From Ampelocalamus luodianensis (Eukaryota; Streptophyta; Magnoliopsida; Poales; Poaceae): a stretch of DNA of 64,000 bases. Where the stretch lies: NCBI GenBank assembly GCA_036346255.1, contig JAYEVH010000509.1, positions 124,001 to 188,000 of the forward strand, in the 5' to 3' direction. The notes beneath the pieces are model-generated. The model was not told the origin of the DNA. It saw nothing but the letters and a program-made list of their open reading frames with translations, and made no database searches. The first letter of the stretch is position 1. Every line of letters starts with the position of its first letter. Position numbers and translations under genes: made by a program. Positions 1 to 12,500 of the stretch are shown here, piece by piece.

Positions 1-885
1 TGTTTGACAAGATAAGCTTGCCAAACACTAACGTTCTATGGACTGCATGGCTAAGCAAAGTTTGAAACTAAGTATTTCAATATAAAACAATACCTTATGT
101 TTTGAGTGTATGATCTGATTTGAGTTAAGCCACAAGTGTCAGGTTATAGCTATCTATGGACAGATCATCAATAATTTTTAAGGAAATAGCATGCAACAGT
201 ATCACTGTGGTTTGTAAATCTACAGTTCAAAAATTGGGATCAATATGGTGCAAAGAGGATGCTTGCCTTGGTAATAATACACCTCTTGTTCAGGTTCTTG
301 TTGCCCAACAAAAGATTCAACCACTTCAGAAGAACCAGAATCTAAAATACAAAAATCCAATGAACAGCAAGACTTGGCAGAGAACAAAATATAAAAAGAG
401 AATACATGATCAATGTCTTAATGCATACTTAACAACATGCTTAAGCTACATCTAACTTATATAAGGACACTAACCCATATTTAACACCTACTAACATTAA
501 TTTCAAGATTAGAGTTTAATTTCAGGCTACAGTTTTTTGTTTTGGAAAAACTGAAAGGAAGATAGTTTGCAAAAGAAGAATTTACTACTACATTATATTA
601 TGAACAAAATAATGTTTTAGTTTAAGTTACAACTAAATAGTAAAGCTAAAATCCTAATTTAACACTTGATACTACTAATTAAAAAGATACTATTTAACTA
701 AAGTTACAGTTCATATTTCAAAAACTCGAACAGGACAAGTTAAAAAGAACTTGTTGAGTTATATACACTATAAGCGAAATGCTTTTACTTAAGTTAGAAC
801 CATTTTGGGTAAAGTTAAAAGCCTAGTTTAACACTCAACATCATTAATTGACAAGAGTTAAAGAATTGAAGCCCTTGCTGTTATG

Positions 886-1622
886 TTGTCGGTTTGACTA
901 GCAACAAACAGCAAGAACATAAATTGAAGTGTTAGGCTAATTTAGAAATATACTAAGCAAAAGATGTTGGCTAAAGCTAAAGCTAACCTTAAGAAAGAAA
1001 TAGTAACCTAAAATAACTATAGTTAGCATTAACCAACAAGAATTAACAGAAAGGGACAAAGCTATAGTTTCAGTTTTTGGAGAAACTGAACATAGCACAG
1101 ATTACAAAAGCAAAACTGCTGCTTCACCAGATTATGGAAAAATAATATTTTTGTTTAAGTTGCAGCTAAAAAAGTAAAACTAAAAGTTTACTTATCATTC
1201 ATTAGCACTTAATTGGCAAGAATTAGAAGGTGGAGTCCCTATTGTGCATACTGTCGGTTTGACCGACAGTAACAGCAAAGGCACAGGTTTGCAGATTTTA
1301 GCTGTTTTGGAAAAACTCTAAGCAAAAGATCTAACTTGGAGTTAAGGTTGATATTTAGAATAGATAATACCCTAAACCAACCTATGCTAACACCCACCTT
1401 CAGAGAGGAACCTTGCTACAGCCTTGTCGGTTCGGCCGACAACAAGACAGAGGCATCACCAAATGCCCTATTGCCAAATTGGGATGCACTCACAAGCAAG
1501 AATCTTGACTTAAGCTACTACTATCCTTTCAGTAAGGCTATCAACCTAGATTAGACTCATTAATTCGATCAATCAAGATTAATGAAGAACAAGGTTATTA
1601 CTCTTGTCGGTGCGCTTTGACA
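886..1622. repeat. Dispersed TGTCGG...CCGACA palindromes
   Basis: Short inverted repeats recur in the LTR-like DNA. CTGTCGG-TTTGA-CCGACAG at 1251-1269 and TTGTCGG-TTCGG-CCGACAA at 1424-1442 are perfect 7-bp stems with 5-base loops. Decayed versions lie at about 886-905 and 1604-1622. Their spacing (roughly 360, 170 and 180 bases) and similar context suggest an old internal duplication. Confidence 0.6.
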
Positions 1623-2023
1623 ACAACGAATGTGAAAATGGAATTTTGCTAATTAACTGAATTGGAGGCACCATGAATCACAAGAATGGTTGCTTATGAT
1701 ACTAGGGTTTAGTAGATAACTCCCTACACTGAGAAGTTGAATTAGAATAGATTTAAACTCTAAACGATATGAAAGACCAAAAAGTTATAAAAAGTAACAT
1801 TTCGGTTATAGCAAGAATTGAGCATCACATGCACAATTGAATGGTTCATGTGAGCTACTGAGGTCCTTAGGGTACTTAAGATGACAAGAATTAAGGTCTA
1901 AGCTTACCAGCTGGAGTTGGAGAAGACAAAGTCAAGTTTTCGGACAAAACGGTAAAGATCCAAAGTCCACTTCTCCTGTTTGACCAAAAACGGAAACAAT
2001 GGAAGAGTTAAGCTCTAAAGACT

Positions 2024-2052
2024 GCATGGTAGTCTTAACAAGACTACCATGC
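2024..2052. repeat. 12-bp perfect hairpin
   Basis: GCATGGTAGTCT at 2024-2035 is followed by a five-base loop (TAACA) and its exact reverse complement at 2041-2052. It lies inside LTR-like sequence. Function unknown. Confidence 0.75.
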
Positions 2053-3787
2053 ACGCTCTTAACAAGAATGGGTGAAGTATACCTCACCGAAGCATGAAAT
2101 CACCAAGTGGTACACTAGCCGGTGTTGATCAACAGAGAGTAATAACGCTGGCTTTACCTACAAGTGATACCCGAAACTTTCATTACAAGATGAATTAAGC
2201 AAGGATGGAGATGAACAAAGAGTGAGAGCAAGAAAAGCTTCACTGGGAAAGGAAGGAAAAGTTAGAAGCTCTCTCGGTCAACAATGGCACATAAGGATGA
2301 GCTAGGGTTTATATAGAGTGTAAACCTCCAGAGCAAACGGGAAGCGTCTAGAGTTGATGCGGTGGCAATATGGTGCCAGGTGTCCAAGAAAGATTTGCCA
2401 AAATCGCGACGTGACACCACCTCTCCGGCAACGAAGTCGGCGGCGATATACAGGCGCGAGGAGGAAGAGAAGCGCCTCACTAACGTGCGGGTCCCGCTGT
2501 CAACCGCAGCAATGCACGCCTTCGTAAGATCAAAAGAATAATGACCGTCCGATTAGAAATGGCCGGCTGCGATGGAGATAAACGTTAGAAGAACAAACCG
2601 GCATCTTTCAATATGGACTGCACGATTTTAATCCGACGGTCATATGAGGATCCGGCCATAAGCGCACGCGGTCAAATAGGTACCGTAGGATTGAAATCCG
2701 ACGGCCAAAAATAAATGCGCGCCTTTGAGTTTTTGAATAAAAAAGGAAGGCACGGTTGGATTAGAGATCAACAGTGGAGATTGAGTTGGGGCTTGGGTGG
2801 TCCGAACATCACCGCCCCTCTTGATTGCCCGATTTAGATCCAAGGGCTCAGATTCAATGTGGCGTTCAGGTGACCCGAACGGCCCACTAGATCTGGCCCG
2901 TTTATTGATAATCCAACGGCTCACGCTTATTTTGACCTTTACCATAAAAAAAATGGTACAGCCCAATAAGTGCGCGCCGCACGATTTATATCCTATGGCC
3001 AGGATTTAATGGCTCTACGGGATGGCCCGAACGGCCCAATGAATCATGACCGTTCGTTGAGATATAACGGCTGAGATTTGGAGGCACGATAGGATCTTGA
3101 ATTAAAGCTGGATGCGGTAGGATTGCGATCCGACAGTGGAGATCACTTCGCGTACGTGGATAGCCCGCGCGGCTCCGCGAATCTCGGCCGTTCATCTAGG
3201 AATCGACGGCTCGCGTTCGCTGGAGGTTTGGGCATGCGTGCGAACGTGTCGGGTGCGGCCGGTTTAGACCTAAACCTATTTTGGCTCGGTCGCTATAGTA
3301 CAAACCAGCTAGGTTTAGGCCGGGAGAGTTGACCAGCCCCATTTTAAATCTTCACAAGTTTGACCAGCTTTTAAAAATAGCAAATAAATTTGTAAAAATA
3401 TGAAATTTTGCAAAGATGTTACTGGGATCATATATGTCCCAAATAAAATTTAAAATCCACTGTTTCACTTTTTAAAGTACATAAATAATTACATTAACCT
3501 GAATAGGTTTATTTAAAGTCAAATATTTTTCTCCAGGTCAAAATAATTTCTAAAAATTCAACAAAATTTATTTTTGGCCAAGATAATTCATCTGGCTTTT
3601 AATAAAAATACTTCCCGGTCTTAATACCAAATTTGACTGGTATTTCCTTTTGAAGCTTCAACAAGTTTTTAGATTTTGGCTAGAAAAGGAAGGTTTTAGA
3701 TTGTAACAACACATCCAAATTCCAAAAATGAACAGTGATGTTATGAACAACATCTCATTACTGTTCATTAAAACTGGGGTTGTTACA

Positions 3788-4043
3788 GGAGGTGAGGGGA
3801 GGGGGCGGCCAGGAGAGGGAGGAGTGGGAGGGGTGGAGGCGCAAGGGAGATGAGGGGGAGGGGCGGCTAGGGTTAGGGGAAAGGGGCGCCCCCACCCTTG
3901 GCCCACTAAATGGCCGGCCCACATGAGCTAGGTTGCCTTGGGTCGAAAGCCCAAGGTCTGATCGCCCACTAAAATTCTGAAATATTACTTAATTCCTTCT
4001 CTAAACATTAGCGCATTCACTAATAAATATTTGGGATATTACA
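3788..4043 (-). mobile_element. 5' tip of a second minus-strand LTR
   Basis: On the minus strand, TGTAATATCCCAAATATT starts at 4043 and runs 256 bases until it meets the start of the neighbouring LTR at 3787. It contains a GC-rich purine-biased stretch (3788-3900) like other LTRs here. I read it as an LTR cut by the insertion or deletion that placed the 1-3787 element beside it. The remainder is not visible. Confidence 0.5.
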
Positions 4044-6214
4044 GTAAGCAAACTATTCGTATCTAACCAACCCACGTTGGTGCTATGATAATACCAACTA
4101 ATAATTAACCAATCTAGGGTGACAAAATATTAGGGTAATACAATGAGCAAGGTAGATATAATAAAATGGGTGTATAACTAATCCCAAAACATTTAAATAA
4201 ATACTTAAAGTACAATGCAATAATTTGAATCAAGGTAATTTGGGAAAACTAGGTTCAACATGGTTAAAGGTACAACTTGCCATGCTATATCAATTATGTT
4301 CTTATTTAATCTTCAATCTTCTACTTCCCTGACTTTCAGTTCCTTCGGACGATTCTGGGACTTCAACGTCTAACGAGAAAGAAAGAGCAAAAATAAACAA
4401 AAATAAAAAAGACAAATAAAATAAACTCTAAATTGAAATTGAATGGTACTTAAAGGTATATCTTGAATTTATATGAATTTAGAAACTTGAATGGGTTCAA
4501 TCGGAGTTCGTATGAGGGAGAACAAGCTCTCAGAAGTTTGATTGGGAAGGAAAATGCTAAAAAAGAAAAGGGAGAGAGAAACTGATAGGTGGGGTCCACA
4601 GAATATTCCCCAAAATCTTTTTTTTTAGAAATATTGGAACAATCTCAGTGTATGACATGTGGGACCTACTAAGATTTATGGATTTTTAGGAATTAAAATA
4701 ACTCAAGAAAAGACAGTGAGGGTGACATGTGGGCCACTGGTCTATAGACTAGGTTCACAATAAGAGAGAGGTTCATGGTGAACCAGGTTCAAGCGGCTAT
4801 GGTTGATTGCCAAAAAAAATTAGGGTTTTGAATTAAGTGGCTGACATGTGGGACCGAGGTGTATGAGAGAAAAAGAGAGAGATAGAGAGACTTACATGTG
4901 GGACCCACATGCAAGAGAGAGGAAGCTACAGAAAAGAAGAAACAGAGGAGGGCGCTGGCGGTGCTGGTGCACGACGGCGGTGCTGGTCGGCAGCGAGGTA
5001 GCTCCAGCCGATGGGCAAAATGAATTCCCTCAGGCAAGGTAAAACTCTTGGTGGCGGCGCCTCGGCAAGACCGACGACGAGGCAGTGGCGGCGGCATCAT
5101 TGGCGGCAAGGGAGCTTTGGTTGGCGGTGGAATCGTCGACTCGGTGGCGCTCGAAGAGAAGCATGAGGAGCACGGCGATGGCGACAACACAAGGAACGGC
5201 GCAACGGTGACAACTGGCGGCGGAGAAGACAAGCGGCGGCGGGGTACTTCGGTGATGAAGAGAAGCTAAGAAAAGTGGGGATCAGACAAGGACGATGAGG
5301 AGCTCAAGGTGACGCACTCAGATAGGTGAGGAACCCACCGGAGAGATGATCAGGGTGGTGAACGGCGTGGCCAGCTTTGGGGAAGAAAGGGCGTCAGCGA
5401 TTCGGTGGCGCTCGGGCAAGGATGGTGGAAGCTCCAGGTAGAACGCGGCAGCACGAATACAATGGTGGTGCAGGCATGAGCGGAGGAGCTTCGACAGTGA
5501 AGAAGTCCAACGGTTAAGACTTTCGGTGGCGGCGGCGTCTTTGATGGAATCCAGCGAAATCGAGGAGATACTAGTGGTTACTCCTTAGGACTTCGGGAAA
5601 GGATCCCGGGGCAATGATTTTGAAGCGGAGGGTTGGCTTATAAAGGCTTGGGAAGGGAGTGTTTGTGAGGGAGATGGTGGTGATGCGTACGGTAGCTGGA
5701 CACCCAATCAGCTACGGGTTGGAGATGAAGACGCACATGTGGTGGCGTGGCGCTGACAAGGTGGGCCTGCTGATCAGTGAAAGAAAAGAGAAAGGGCTAG
5801 CTAGCCTCGCAGGAGAGAAAGAAAGGAAGCAGACTGCGCTGACACGGAAGGAAAAAGAAACGGGCTAGACCGGGAGAGAAAAGGGAATGGGCTGGACCAA
5901 CTCGGCCCACAAGAAAATAGGAATAAGAAATTGATTTAGGAATTTAAGAAAAGGCTGAAAATTCCAAATGGGGCAAAATAAATAGCAAATAAACTTGAAA
6001 AAATCCAAGAAAATACAGGAAAATTCCTTGGAGCGCAAGGAACCCAAGTAACATTGTTTTTCATTTGATTGATGTTTACATTAGTCAAATTAGATATTTT
6101 AAATTTTGGAAATTCCCAATTAAGCTTTATTAATTCAAATAAAATGGGTAAAATTTTCTAGGGACCTAAACTACTCAAAAGATTTTTGAAACTCACATTT
6201 TTGGAACGTTACAT
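4044..6214 (-). mobile_element. LTR of 'family B', 5' part, inverted
   Basis: On the minus strand this starts with TGTAACGTTCC at 6214. It follows the first two thirds of the solo LTR at 9576-14257: the 'ttgggttcctt' block and 'tttatttgctattt' block near the start, a GC-rich middle, and a TTGTCACC..TAGTTGG block near its end. It stops at 4043, where another LTR begins, so the 3' third is missing. ORFs in its GC-rich middle (4789-5269) lack recognisable domains and are judged non-genic. Confidence 0.7.
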
Positions 6215-7145
6215 GGATGTATACTCACATGGCACAAGAGGGGGTCATGTTTGATTGTGATGACATTTAGTGTTGAAACATTAGCGGGTAGAACTAGGTT
6301 GAGAAGAAGCTTTGTAAAGGTGTTGTGATAATTACTTAGTCGCACACCTATGGAAGTGTGTCAGATGGACATTATCAGTTGATTAATCTCTTGTGGGTCA
6401 AGCTATACATCCTGTGCATAGTGTTAAAAACTATTCGAACAACCGTATCCTCGGTTATGGACAATACCTGGGGATTTCACATAAGGTATAGAGTTTTTAC
6501 AAAAAATGGTTGGAAGGTGAATGGGATGTTTACTTGGTGGATGTGATGCTCACTTGGTGGTTTGGTTGGAAAGTGAATAGAAGGTTCACTGGTTGTTTTG
6601 AAGTAATTGTTTACTTTATTTATTATATCTTTTCAATCATACTTTACAATCTATTTCTTGTATTTACTATCAACATTTGTTTTATGCAAAAGAACCATAT
6701 GGCTATTTTTTTTTGTTCAAACCTTGCATTAATATTAATTTCATATTGTTCCCTATGACTTGCTGAGTACTTTATGTACTTACAACTTTAAACATTGTTG
6801 CTTAGTTAAAGAAGGTCAAATCAATCAAGAGTTCTTCAGGGAGTACTTTGAAGACTTTGCAAACTAGAATGTGCTTCCCACTCGATTACCTATGGGCATA
6901 TCAAATGACCACAACAAGTTATCTTTTTTTGTTGTAATAGTTTTATTTGTTTCTTAAACCCTGGGTGGCAAGTTAAGTAAACGTTGACCGTAAGGTCCAA
7001 TTGTTACTATTTATTACTTTTTTGCTATCCTTTTTAGTTAATTCGTTGAATGGATGGTATTTCATCGATGTTGTCACTTTGTGAGCTAGCTACTACTCAT
7101 GGGACTAGTTAAGAATACACATAGGGTTTCGGATGTGGTAATCTA
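6215..7145 (+). mobile_element. LTR of 'family B', 3' part, direct orientation
   Basis: This stretch aligns with about 13296-14245 of the solo LTR, sharing for example 'acttagtcgcacacct', the 'gtgaatgggaagttcact'-type repeats and the terminal 'agggtttcggatgtg'. It is in the opposite orientation to the 5' part immediately to its left. The terminal TCGACA of the reference copy is not preserved. Either the two pieces come from different insertions or one LTR was partly inverted. Confidence 0.7.
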
Positions 7146-8326
7146 GGTCCTAAAAAGGAAGGGGAAAGGTAGTATGCACACGGGCGATAGGGGGGGAAGG
7201 ACCTTACCGGCGTGGTCGGGGGAGATTGGGAAGTGCCAAGGCGGGCTGGGAACGAGAGCCGAGGGCAGCGCGGTGGGCTTGATGTGGCGGCGACGCTACG
7301 GGGAAGGAGAGCTAGAGTGGACGGTGGGGGATGGAAGAGGAAGATGTGGAGATGCTCCGGTGCAAGGGGAATCAAAGGGGGAATCACCGGAGGAGGAATG
7401 GCGGCACTGGCGGTGACTTTCGGCCTGAGTTGGAGAAGAAACTGATGCTCGGCCCTCAAGTGGAGCAAAGGTGAAATTCATTGAGGGCTTTTGCTCGTGG
7501 GGTTGTGGAACACGATGTGACACGATTGAAGCGATGAGGGCTTCACCGGGGTGGCCAGAATGACGATGTGCGTGTGGCGGCCGGTGCGGGCATGGCGTTT
7601 TGTGGGTTCGGTTGGTCATGAGGAAGATGGAGATGGAGTGGGGGAATGAAGCGGGCGGCAAGAAGAATATGATGAGATCAGAGCACAGCTTAAGTAGGGG
7701 GAAGCAGGTGCTCGGCGAGGGCAATGGTGTTGTGGCATGGTGACGCGAGCAACACAGCTCTACTAGCGGTGACGGGATGATGGTCAGATGGCTGAGCGAG
7801 GACGGCGTGGCTCCAGCCGTGCGGCATGGCCACAAAGGTGGGCGATAGGATTAGGGTAGGTGGTGGGCTGATGGGGTGGAAAAGAGCGCTACGGCATGGC
7901 GCCAACGATGGTGGTCGGGTGCGGCATGGGAAAACAGGGGAGGAGGAAGGAAGCAGAGGATGGCGCGTGGGCCTGGGAAGGAAAAGAGGAAAAGAAAAAG
8001 GGGAAAGAGAAGGAAAAGAAATAAAAAAGATAAAGGAAAGAGAGGTGGACTGGACTGACGGGTTTTCGCCCACACTGATTTCGGATAATTTCTTTTTAAT
8101 TTCCTTTCTATTTTCCTAACTTAGAATTTTCAGTTTCAATTCAAATTTTTGTTCTGGAGATTAAATTTTAGAATTTGTAATTAAATTTCAATTCATATTC
8201 CTATTTTTGGGGTTAAGGTTTCAAATAACAACTCAGAAATTCGAACATCAACGAAGCGAAATAAAAAGTTGTAAAACTTTCACATTTTAAACAATTTTAA
8301 CTGTGTAATTTTTTTGGGCTGTTATA
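7146..8326 (-). mobile_element. 3' LTR fragment of a non-autonomous gypsy element
   Basis: On the plus strand the piece ends with GGGCTGTTATA at 8326, followed by a pyrimidine tract and 'tgaccctgagattc'. The same arrangement ends the 3' LTR of the large chromovirus at 53164. The minus-strand element therefore has its 3' LTR here and its internal region to the right. The body is GC-rich (7160-7980) then AT-rich. The left end is truncated. Antisense-overlapping ORFs in the GC-rich part show no domain. Confidence 0.6.
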
Positions 8327-8340
8327 AACCATCCCCCTTA
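8327..8340 (-). other. Polypurine tract of the non-autonomous gypsy element
   Basis: On the minus strand AAGGGGGATGGTT lies directly ahead of the LTR start, where plus-strand priming of an LTR retrotransposon would occur. It matches in position the tract at 53165-53177 of the large element. Confidence 0.6.
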
Positions 8341-8402
8341 AACAGAATCTTGACCCTGAGATTCCACTAGAACGGAAAGAAGGAAGATAAGACAGAGAGG
8401 CA

Positions 8403-8494
8403 GGGGAAGTAGTGTGAGGTGCTGACGCTCTTATAGTTGCTTCACCGAGGGGAAGTAGTGTGAGGTGCCGACGCTCTTACAGTTGCTTCACCGG
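8403..8494. repeat. 46-bp tandem duplication
   Basis: Two adjacent copies beginning GGGGAAGTAGTGTGAGGTG and ending GTTGCTTCACCG occur at 8403-8448 and 8449-8494. They differ at a few positions. They lie near the polypurine-tract end of the gypsy internal region. Confidence 0.8.
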
Positions 8495-8859
8495 CCCCTA
8501 ATGTGGCTTGTTAGTGTTGTTGTCTCACGTTTTCCTAATGATGGCTACAAATTTCTTGTTGATAGATTGACAGTAATTGTCCATACCCGAAGGAATAGCT
8601 AAGCTTAGATATGCCGATATAATAACTATTACTACTATTAATGTGTCTTGTTGGCCCTACTAGTATCCACTCCTCATTGTTTAGTCCACTAGTTATCATA
8701 GTTTAAGACTATAGACATCGCTCGTAATCGATGTTACCACCAAATACTTAGCTTGCGATCCTCCTATGTTGGCCTGATCATCTCAACTATACATTGTTAT
8801 GCCACCAAATGGTAGTTGTATATCCTGGTAGTAATCTGACACTTCCCTATTCTAGTTAC

Positions 8860-9021
8860 CCCCATAAATTAAATTGCCACCGATATTTGTTGTTTTTATC
8901 GGTCGTCAATAATCCAATTGCTATTATCCACCAAGATTATCCCCATGAAATTAAATACCCATTGATATTTGTTGTTTTTATCGGTCGTCAGTAATCCCAT
9001 TGTTATTATCCACCAGGTTTA
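8860..9021. repeat. About 81-bp imperfect tandem duplication
   Basis: Both copies contain 'gatatttgttgtttttatcg', then 'gtcgtca', 'ttattatccaccа'-type blocks in the same order. They lie at about 8860-8940 and 8941-9021. No coding potential seen. Confidence 0.7.
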
Positions 9022-9575
9022 CGCCGGTATTATACAACAACGATCCATCATTCTCCACCCTTTGATCAGAATATCCTGATATAAATCCGGACATAGATTC
9101 CATATGGGTCCTAGTGATCCTACTACAAATAAATCCAGCTCCTCTAGTTAATCATATCCCTTCAATTGATCCCAATCGCACATAATTGTATTTAATTCCA
9201 CCAATTTATCATACAATTCATTACTATCTAACCTATTCATGCTAGATCAATACCTTCTAGGGTAAATCCAATCTTCCTTTAGTATTTTTTATCACGATAA
9301 TTCTTCTGATATTCAATCTCTATAAATTGCCAACAATCCATTCACTGATTCCATTTTGTTTATAAATTCAAGTATTCATATTAATCCAATCCATAAGGGT
9401 TTTTCCTAAGTCTGTGCGGTGATATCTCCCAAGCACTTATCCTTATGATTTCTATTACTCCACCAATACGCCCCATATTTGACACATTCTAATAATCATA
9501 AGATATCCTCGATACACTATCATTAACTATTTATCGTGCAAATCCCCTATGGCATCGTTCGGACCTAGGGATATA

Positions 9576-12500
9576 TGTAACATCCCAAATTTGAAGTTTT
9601 TTTGAAGCCTTTAAAAATAAAAATAACCATTTCAATTTTCTTGTTTAAGTTCAAGCTTAATTTGAATTTTCAGAAAATAAAACCATTTAATGTTAATAAT
9701 CTAAACTTCAATTAAATTCAAAACCATTTCATTTGGGTTCCTTGAGTTCTAGAGTATTTTATGGAATTTTCTGGGAAATTTTGGAGTTTATTTGCTATTT
9801 CTTTGAGCTTGATTTTTTTAATCCTTTCTTGGTAATTCGAAAATTCCTTCTTTTTCGGATTTTCCTTTGGGCTCAATCTTTTTCCTCCAGCCCAATCCAT
9901 TCCCATTCTTAGCCCACCTCTGCGCATGCAGCCCATCTCCTCGTAGCCCAGCCCGCCGCGCACCTTACCACGCGTCGCGCTTGCGTCCGCTTGCATCCGC
10001 TGCCGCTAACGAGTGGGTCCCACCTATTAGAAGTGTTCGTGTCCACGCCAGCCTCGTCTTCATCTCTGGTTCAAACTCCGCCGTCGTGTCTGTCCTAAAT
10101 ACCTCATCGCTGCCTTTAAAATGCCCGTCGCCCCTTGGTTTCCACATCCTCGCGTCACGTCACACCTGAAGCCCTAGCCGCCATCCTCGATGTCGTCGCC
10201 AAGTAGTCGGGAGTGAAGCTTGAAGACTATCACCATCATCGTTGATTTGTGTCATCATCAGTGGTCCTCATTTGTTGCCGCTGCCTCTGTTGGAATTGCA
10301 TCGCCCTGATCTTCACCGCCTTCCCCTACATTTCGTTGGAGAATTGTCGGAACCTCGACTTCGTTGAAGATCGTGCACTACCGCTGCTCAACTCTTGTCG
10401 TCGGCTGCCTCCGTTGTCCTCTCATCCCAGTGCAAGTTTCGGTGAGTCTGTCATCACCTCCTCTCTCAGTTGCGCCCCTCTGTGTCCCCTGAATCGCCGT
10501 CGTTCGCTAGATTCGCCGTTGACAGATTTGTGTCGTTGCCGTCGCGTGTCGTCCTCATCAGCAACCATCTCAGCACCAACGCTTGTGTGTCTGCCACCTC
10601 AACGCCACCTAAGCCCTAGCTGCCTATGTGTCACCGTGCGTCATTGCTAACATGGCACCGTCCCAAACCCTAACGCATGGACTTGGTTCACTGTGAACCG
10701 AGAAACTGCCATGTGGACCCCACCTGTTAGTTACTGTTCCGTAGATCTAGTGCATCATGCACCGTAGACCCTTCTTCCATGGACCTAGTCTATAGATGAT
10801 GGGCCCACATGTCGGTGATTAAATTTATTTTTCTTTTTAAATTTAATTCTAGCCAAAAAAAATTTCTCTTGCTCACACAGTAATCCGGGATTTTCTTTCT
10901 CTTTTTCTTACATTTTAATCTTCCGAGAGTCTGTTCTCCTTCGTCCAAACTCTGATTCAGTCCGTTCAAGATCCTAAATTCGTCTAAAATTGAGCTTTCA
11001 TTTAGAGTTGATTTTTCTTGTTTTGGATTTTATTTGATTTTCTTTTGGAGTTATTTGTGTTTCATTTGTCGTTTTCTCTCTCGTTAAACGATCTATTTCA
11101 AGGAGCAGGAGAAATAGCAAGTTTTGAAGATCAATGTGTGGTAACTGAGCAAAGCTAAGGCAATTGGTAATCCATTGATTATATTAAACTTATGTTTTTC
11201 AAAAGTATCTTGTTTTATATTAAATTGCATGCTACTTTTATGTCAACTACATTTGGGAATAGTTAATCACCTCTTTGTCATTATGTCTCCATTGATTATT
11301 TGAATACCATAAATTATTTGTCACCGTAGGATGGTCTTTACTAGTTGGACATATTTGTATCACCAAAATGGGTATCGTAGAGATGCTTAGTCATGCTTAG
11401 TTATACGATGGGCTCATGTCGCATGTTTAGTAATGTTAATTTGACTCAATGATATATGGAATTGTGGCAGGTAGGCACCGTTGTTAAAATTTGTTGTGTC
11501 ATGGCTGGGTATGTCATTGGTCTTGGTTAAACAAAAATGATTATTTGCTCAGGCGAGCGATCGTGCAATAAAGGGGGTGCGGGTAACATATGAAGGGATA
11601 CGGGTAGGCTGCACTAGCTTGCAATTCAAAAATCTATCACGTAAACTAGAAAGTCATGCAAACAAGAGATCATAGATTGTTACCAATAAACGCGCAGTGC
11701 AGCGGAAGAAGAGTTTGAGTAGCCTGATCCAACATCGAGCACGTCGTTGTGGTGGTCGTAGTCGATCGTCCAACATCCTCGGCACCGATCATGTCCTCCA
11801 GCAACCTATCACATTCCTTGCGTAGGTCGTGGATCGTCCTCAATCAGCGTAGCAGTGCCTCTACGGTATCCACACATCTAGGGGTGGAATGTCGTATGCC
11901 GGTGTGCTAGCACCAACGTGCATGGTAGAGCTTTCGAGAAGATGATGGCTAGGGTTTCGGTGGAGCTACTCTTAGGTATCAACTATTGCATCCCCTTATA
12001 AAGAGCCCATAACGAATCCTATCTAAACTCGTTTGTTCCAACCCGTTTAGTGTGTGACCCTATAGGTTCAAGTGTAATCGGTTGTAGCTCGGAAACTCCT
12101 TTTCGACAACGAGTCGTCAGTGGTTCCTACTAGGACATAACAATTCCTGAACACATATAAATATTATATCGGAGAACCTTATGTAATACAATCTGTGATC
12201 AAGTCCTTATGACTTACGACTAGCTCGTGTCTCCACACGACCAGTTCATAATTAGTCACGACTAGTTCATAACTCCTTATTCACTGACCAGTTAGTGATC
12301 ATATTCGACCAATATATGATCAGTCCGTATCTCCATACTACCATTTCATGTATGGTCAGACTGAACGACCTGCTTGCATATTCTCCCTTTGCCTCACGAT
12401 ATCTAGTTGAACTCCAGGTGAGATATTTTGTCATCCATGGACTGTTCAATACTTTCTCAATCAAGTGACGGATAGCTTCATGTGGTCGACTCTTCAACCA

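Larger units (their letters stand above)
1..3787 (-). mobile_element. Ty3/gypsy LTR or LTR-plus-internal fragment, start at 3787
   Basis: Read on the minus strand, this begins with TGTAACAACCCCAG at 3787, the usual start of chromovirus-type grass LTRs. It continues through an AT-rich part (about 3330-3780), a part with repeated palindromic blocks of the CCGTTGGATC type (about 2540-3210), and an AT-rich tail with TGTCGG palindromes (880-1630). The order matches the LTR at 61995-64000. The 3' end of the LTR is not visible, so it probably leaves the window on the left. No coding region was recognised. Confidence 0.6.

Noticed and set aside
7109..8073. Overlapping ORFs of 97-179 codons on both strands
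   Set aside because: They lie in a GC-rich LTR segment with low-complexity Pro/Ser or Gly/Arg content and no recognisable motif.
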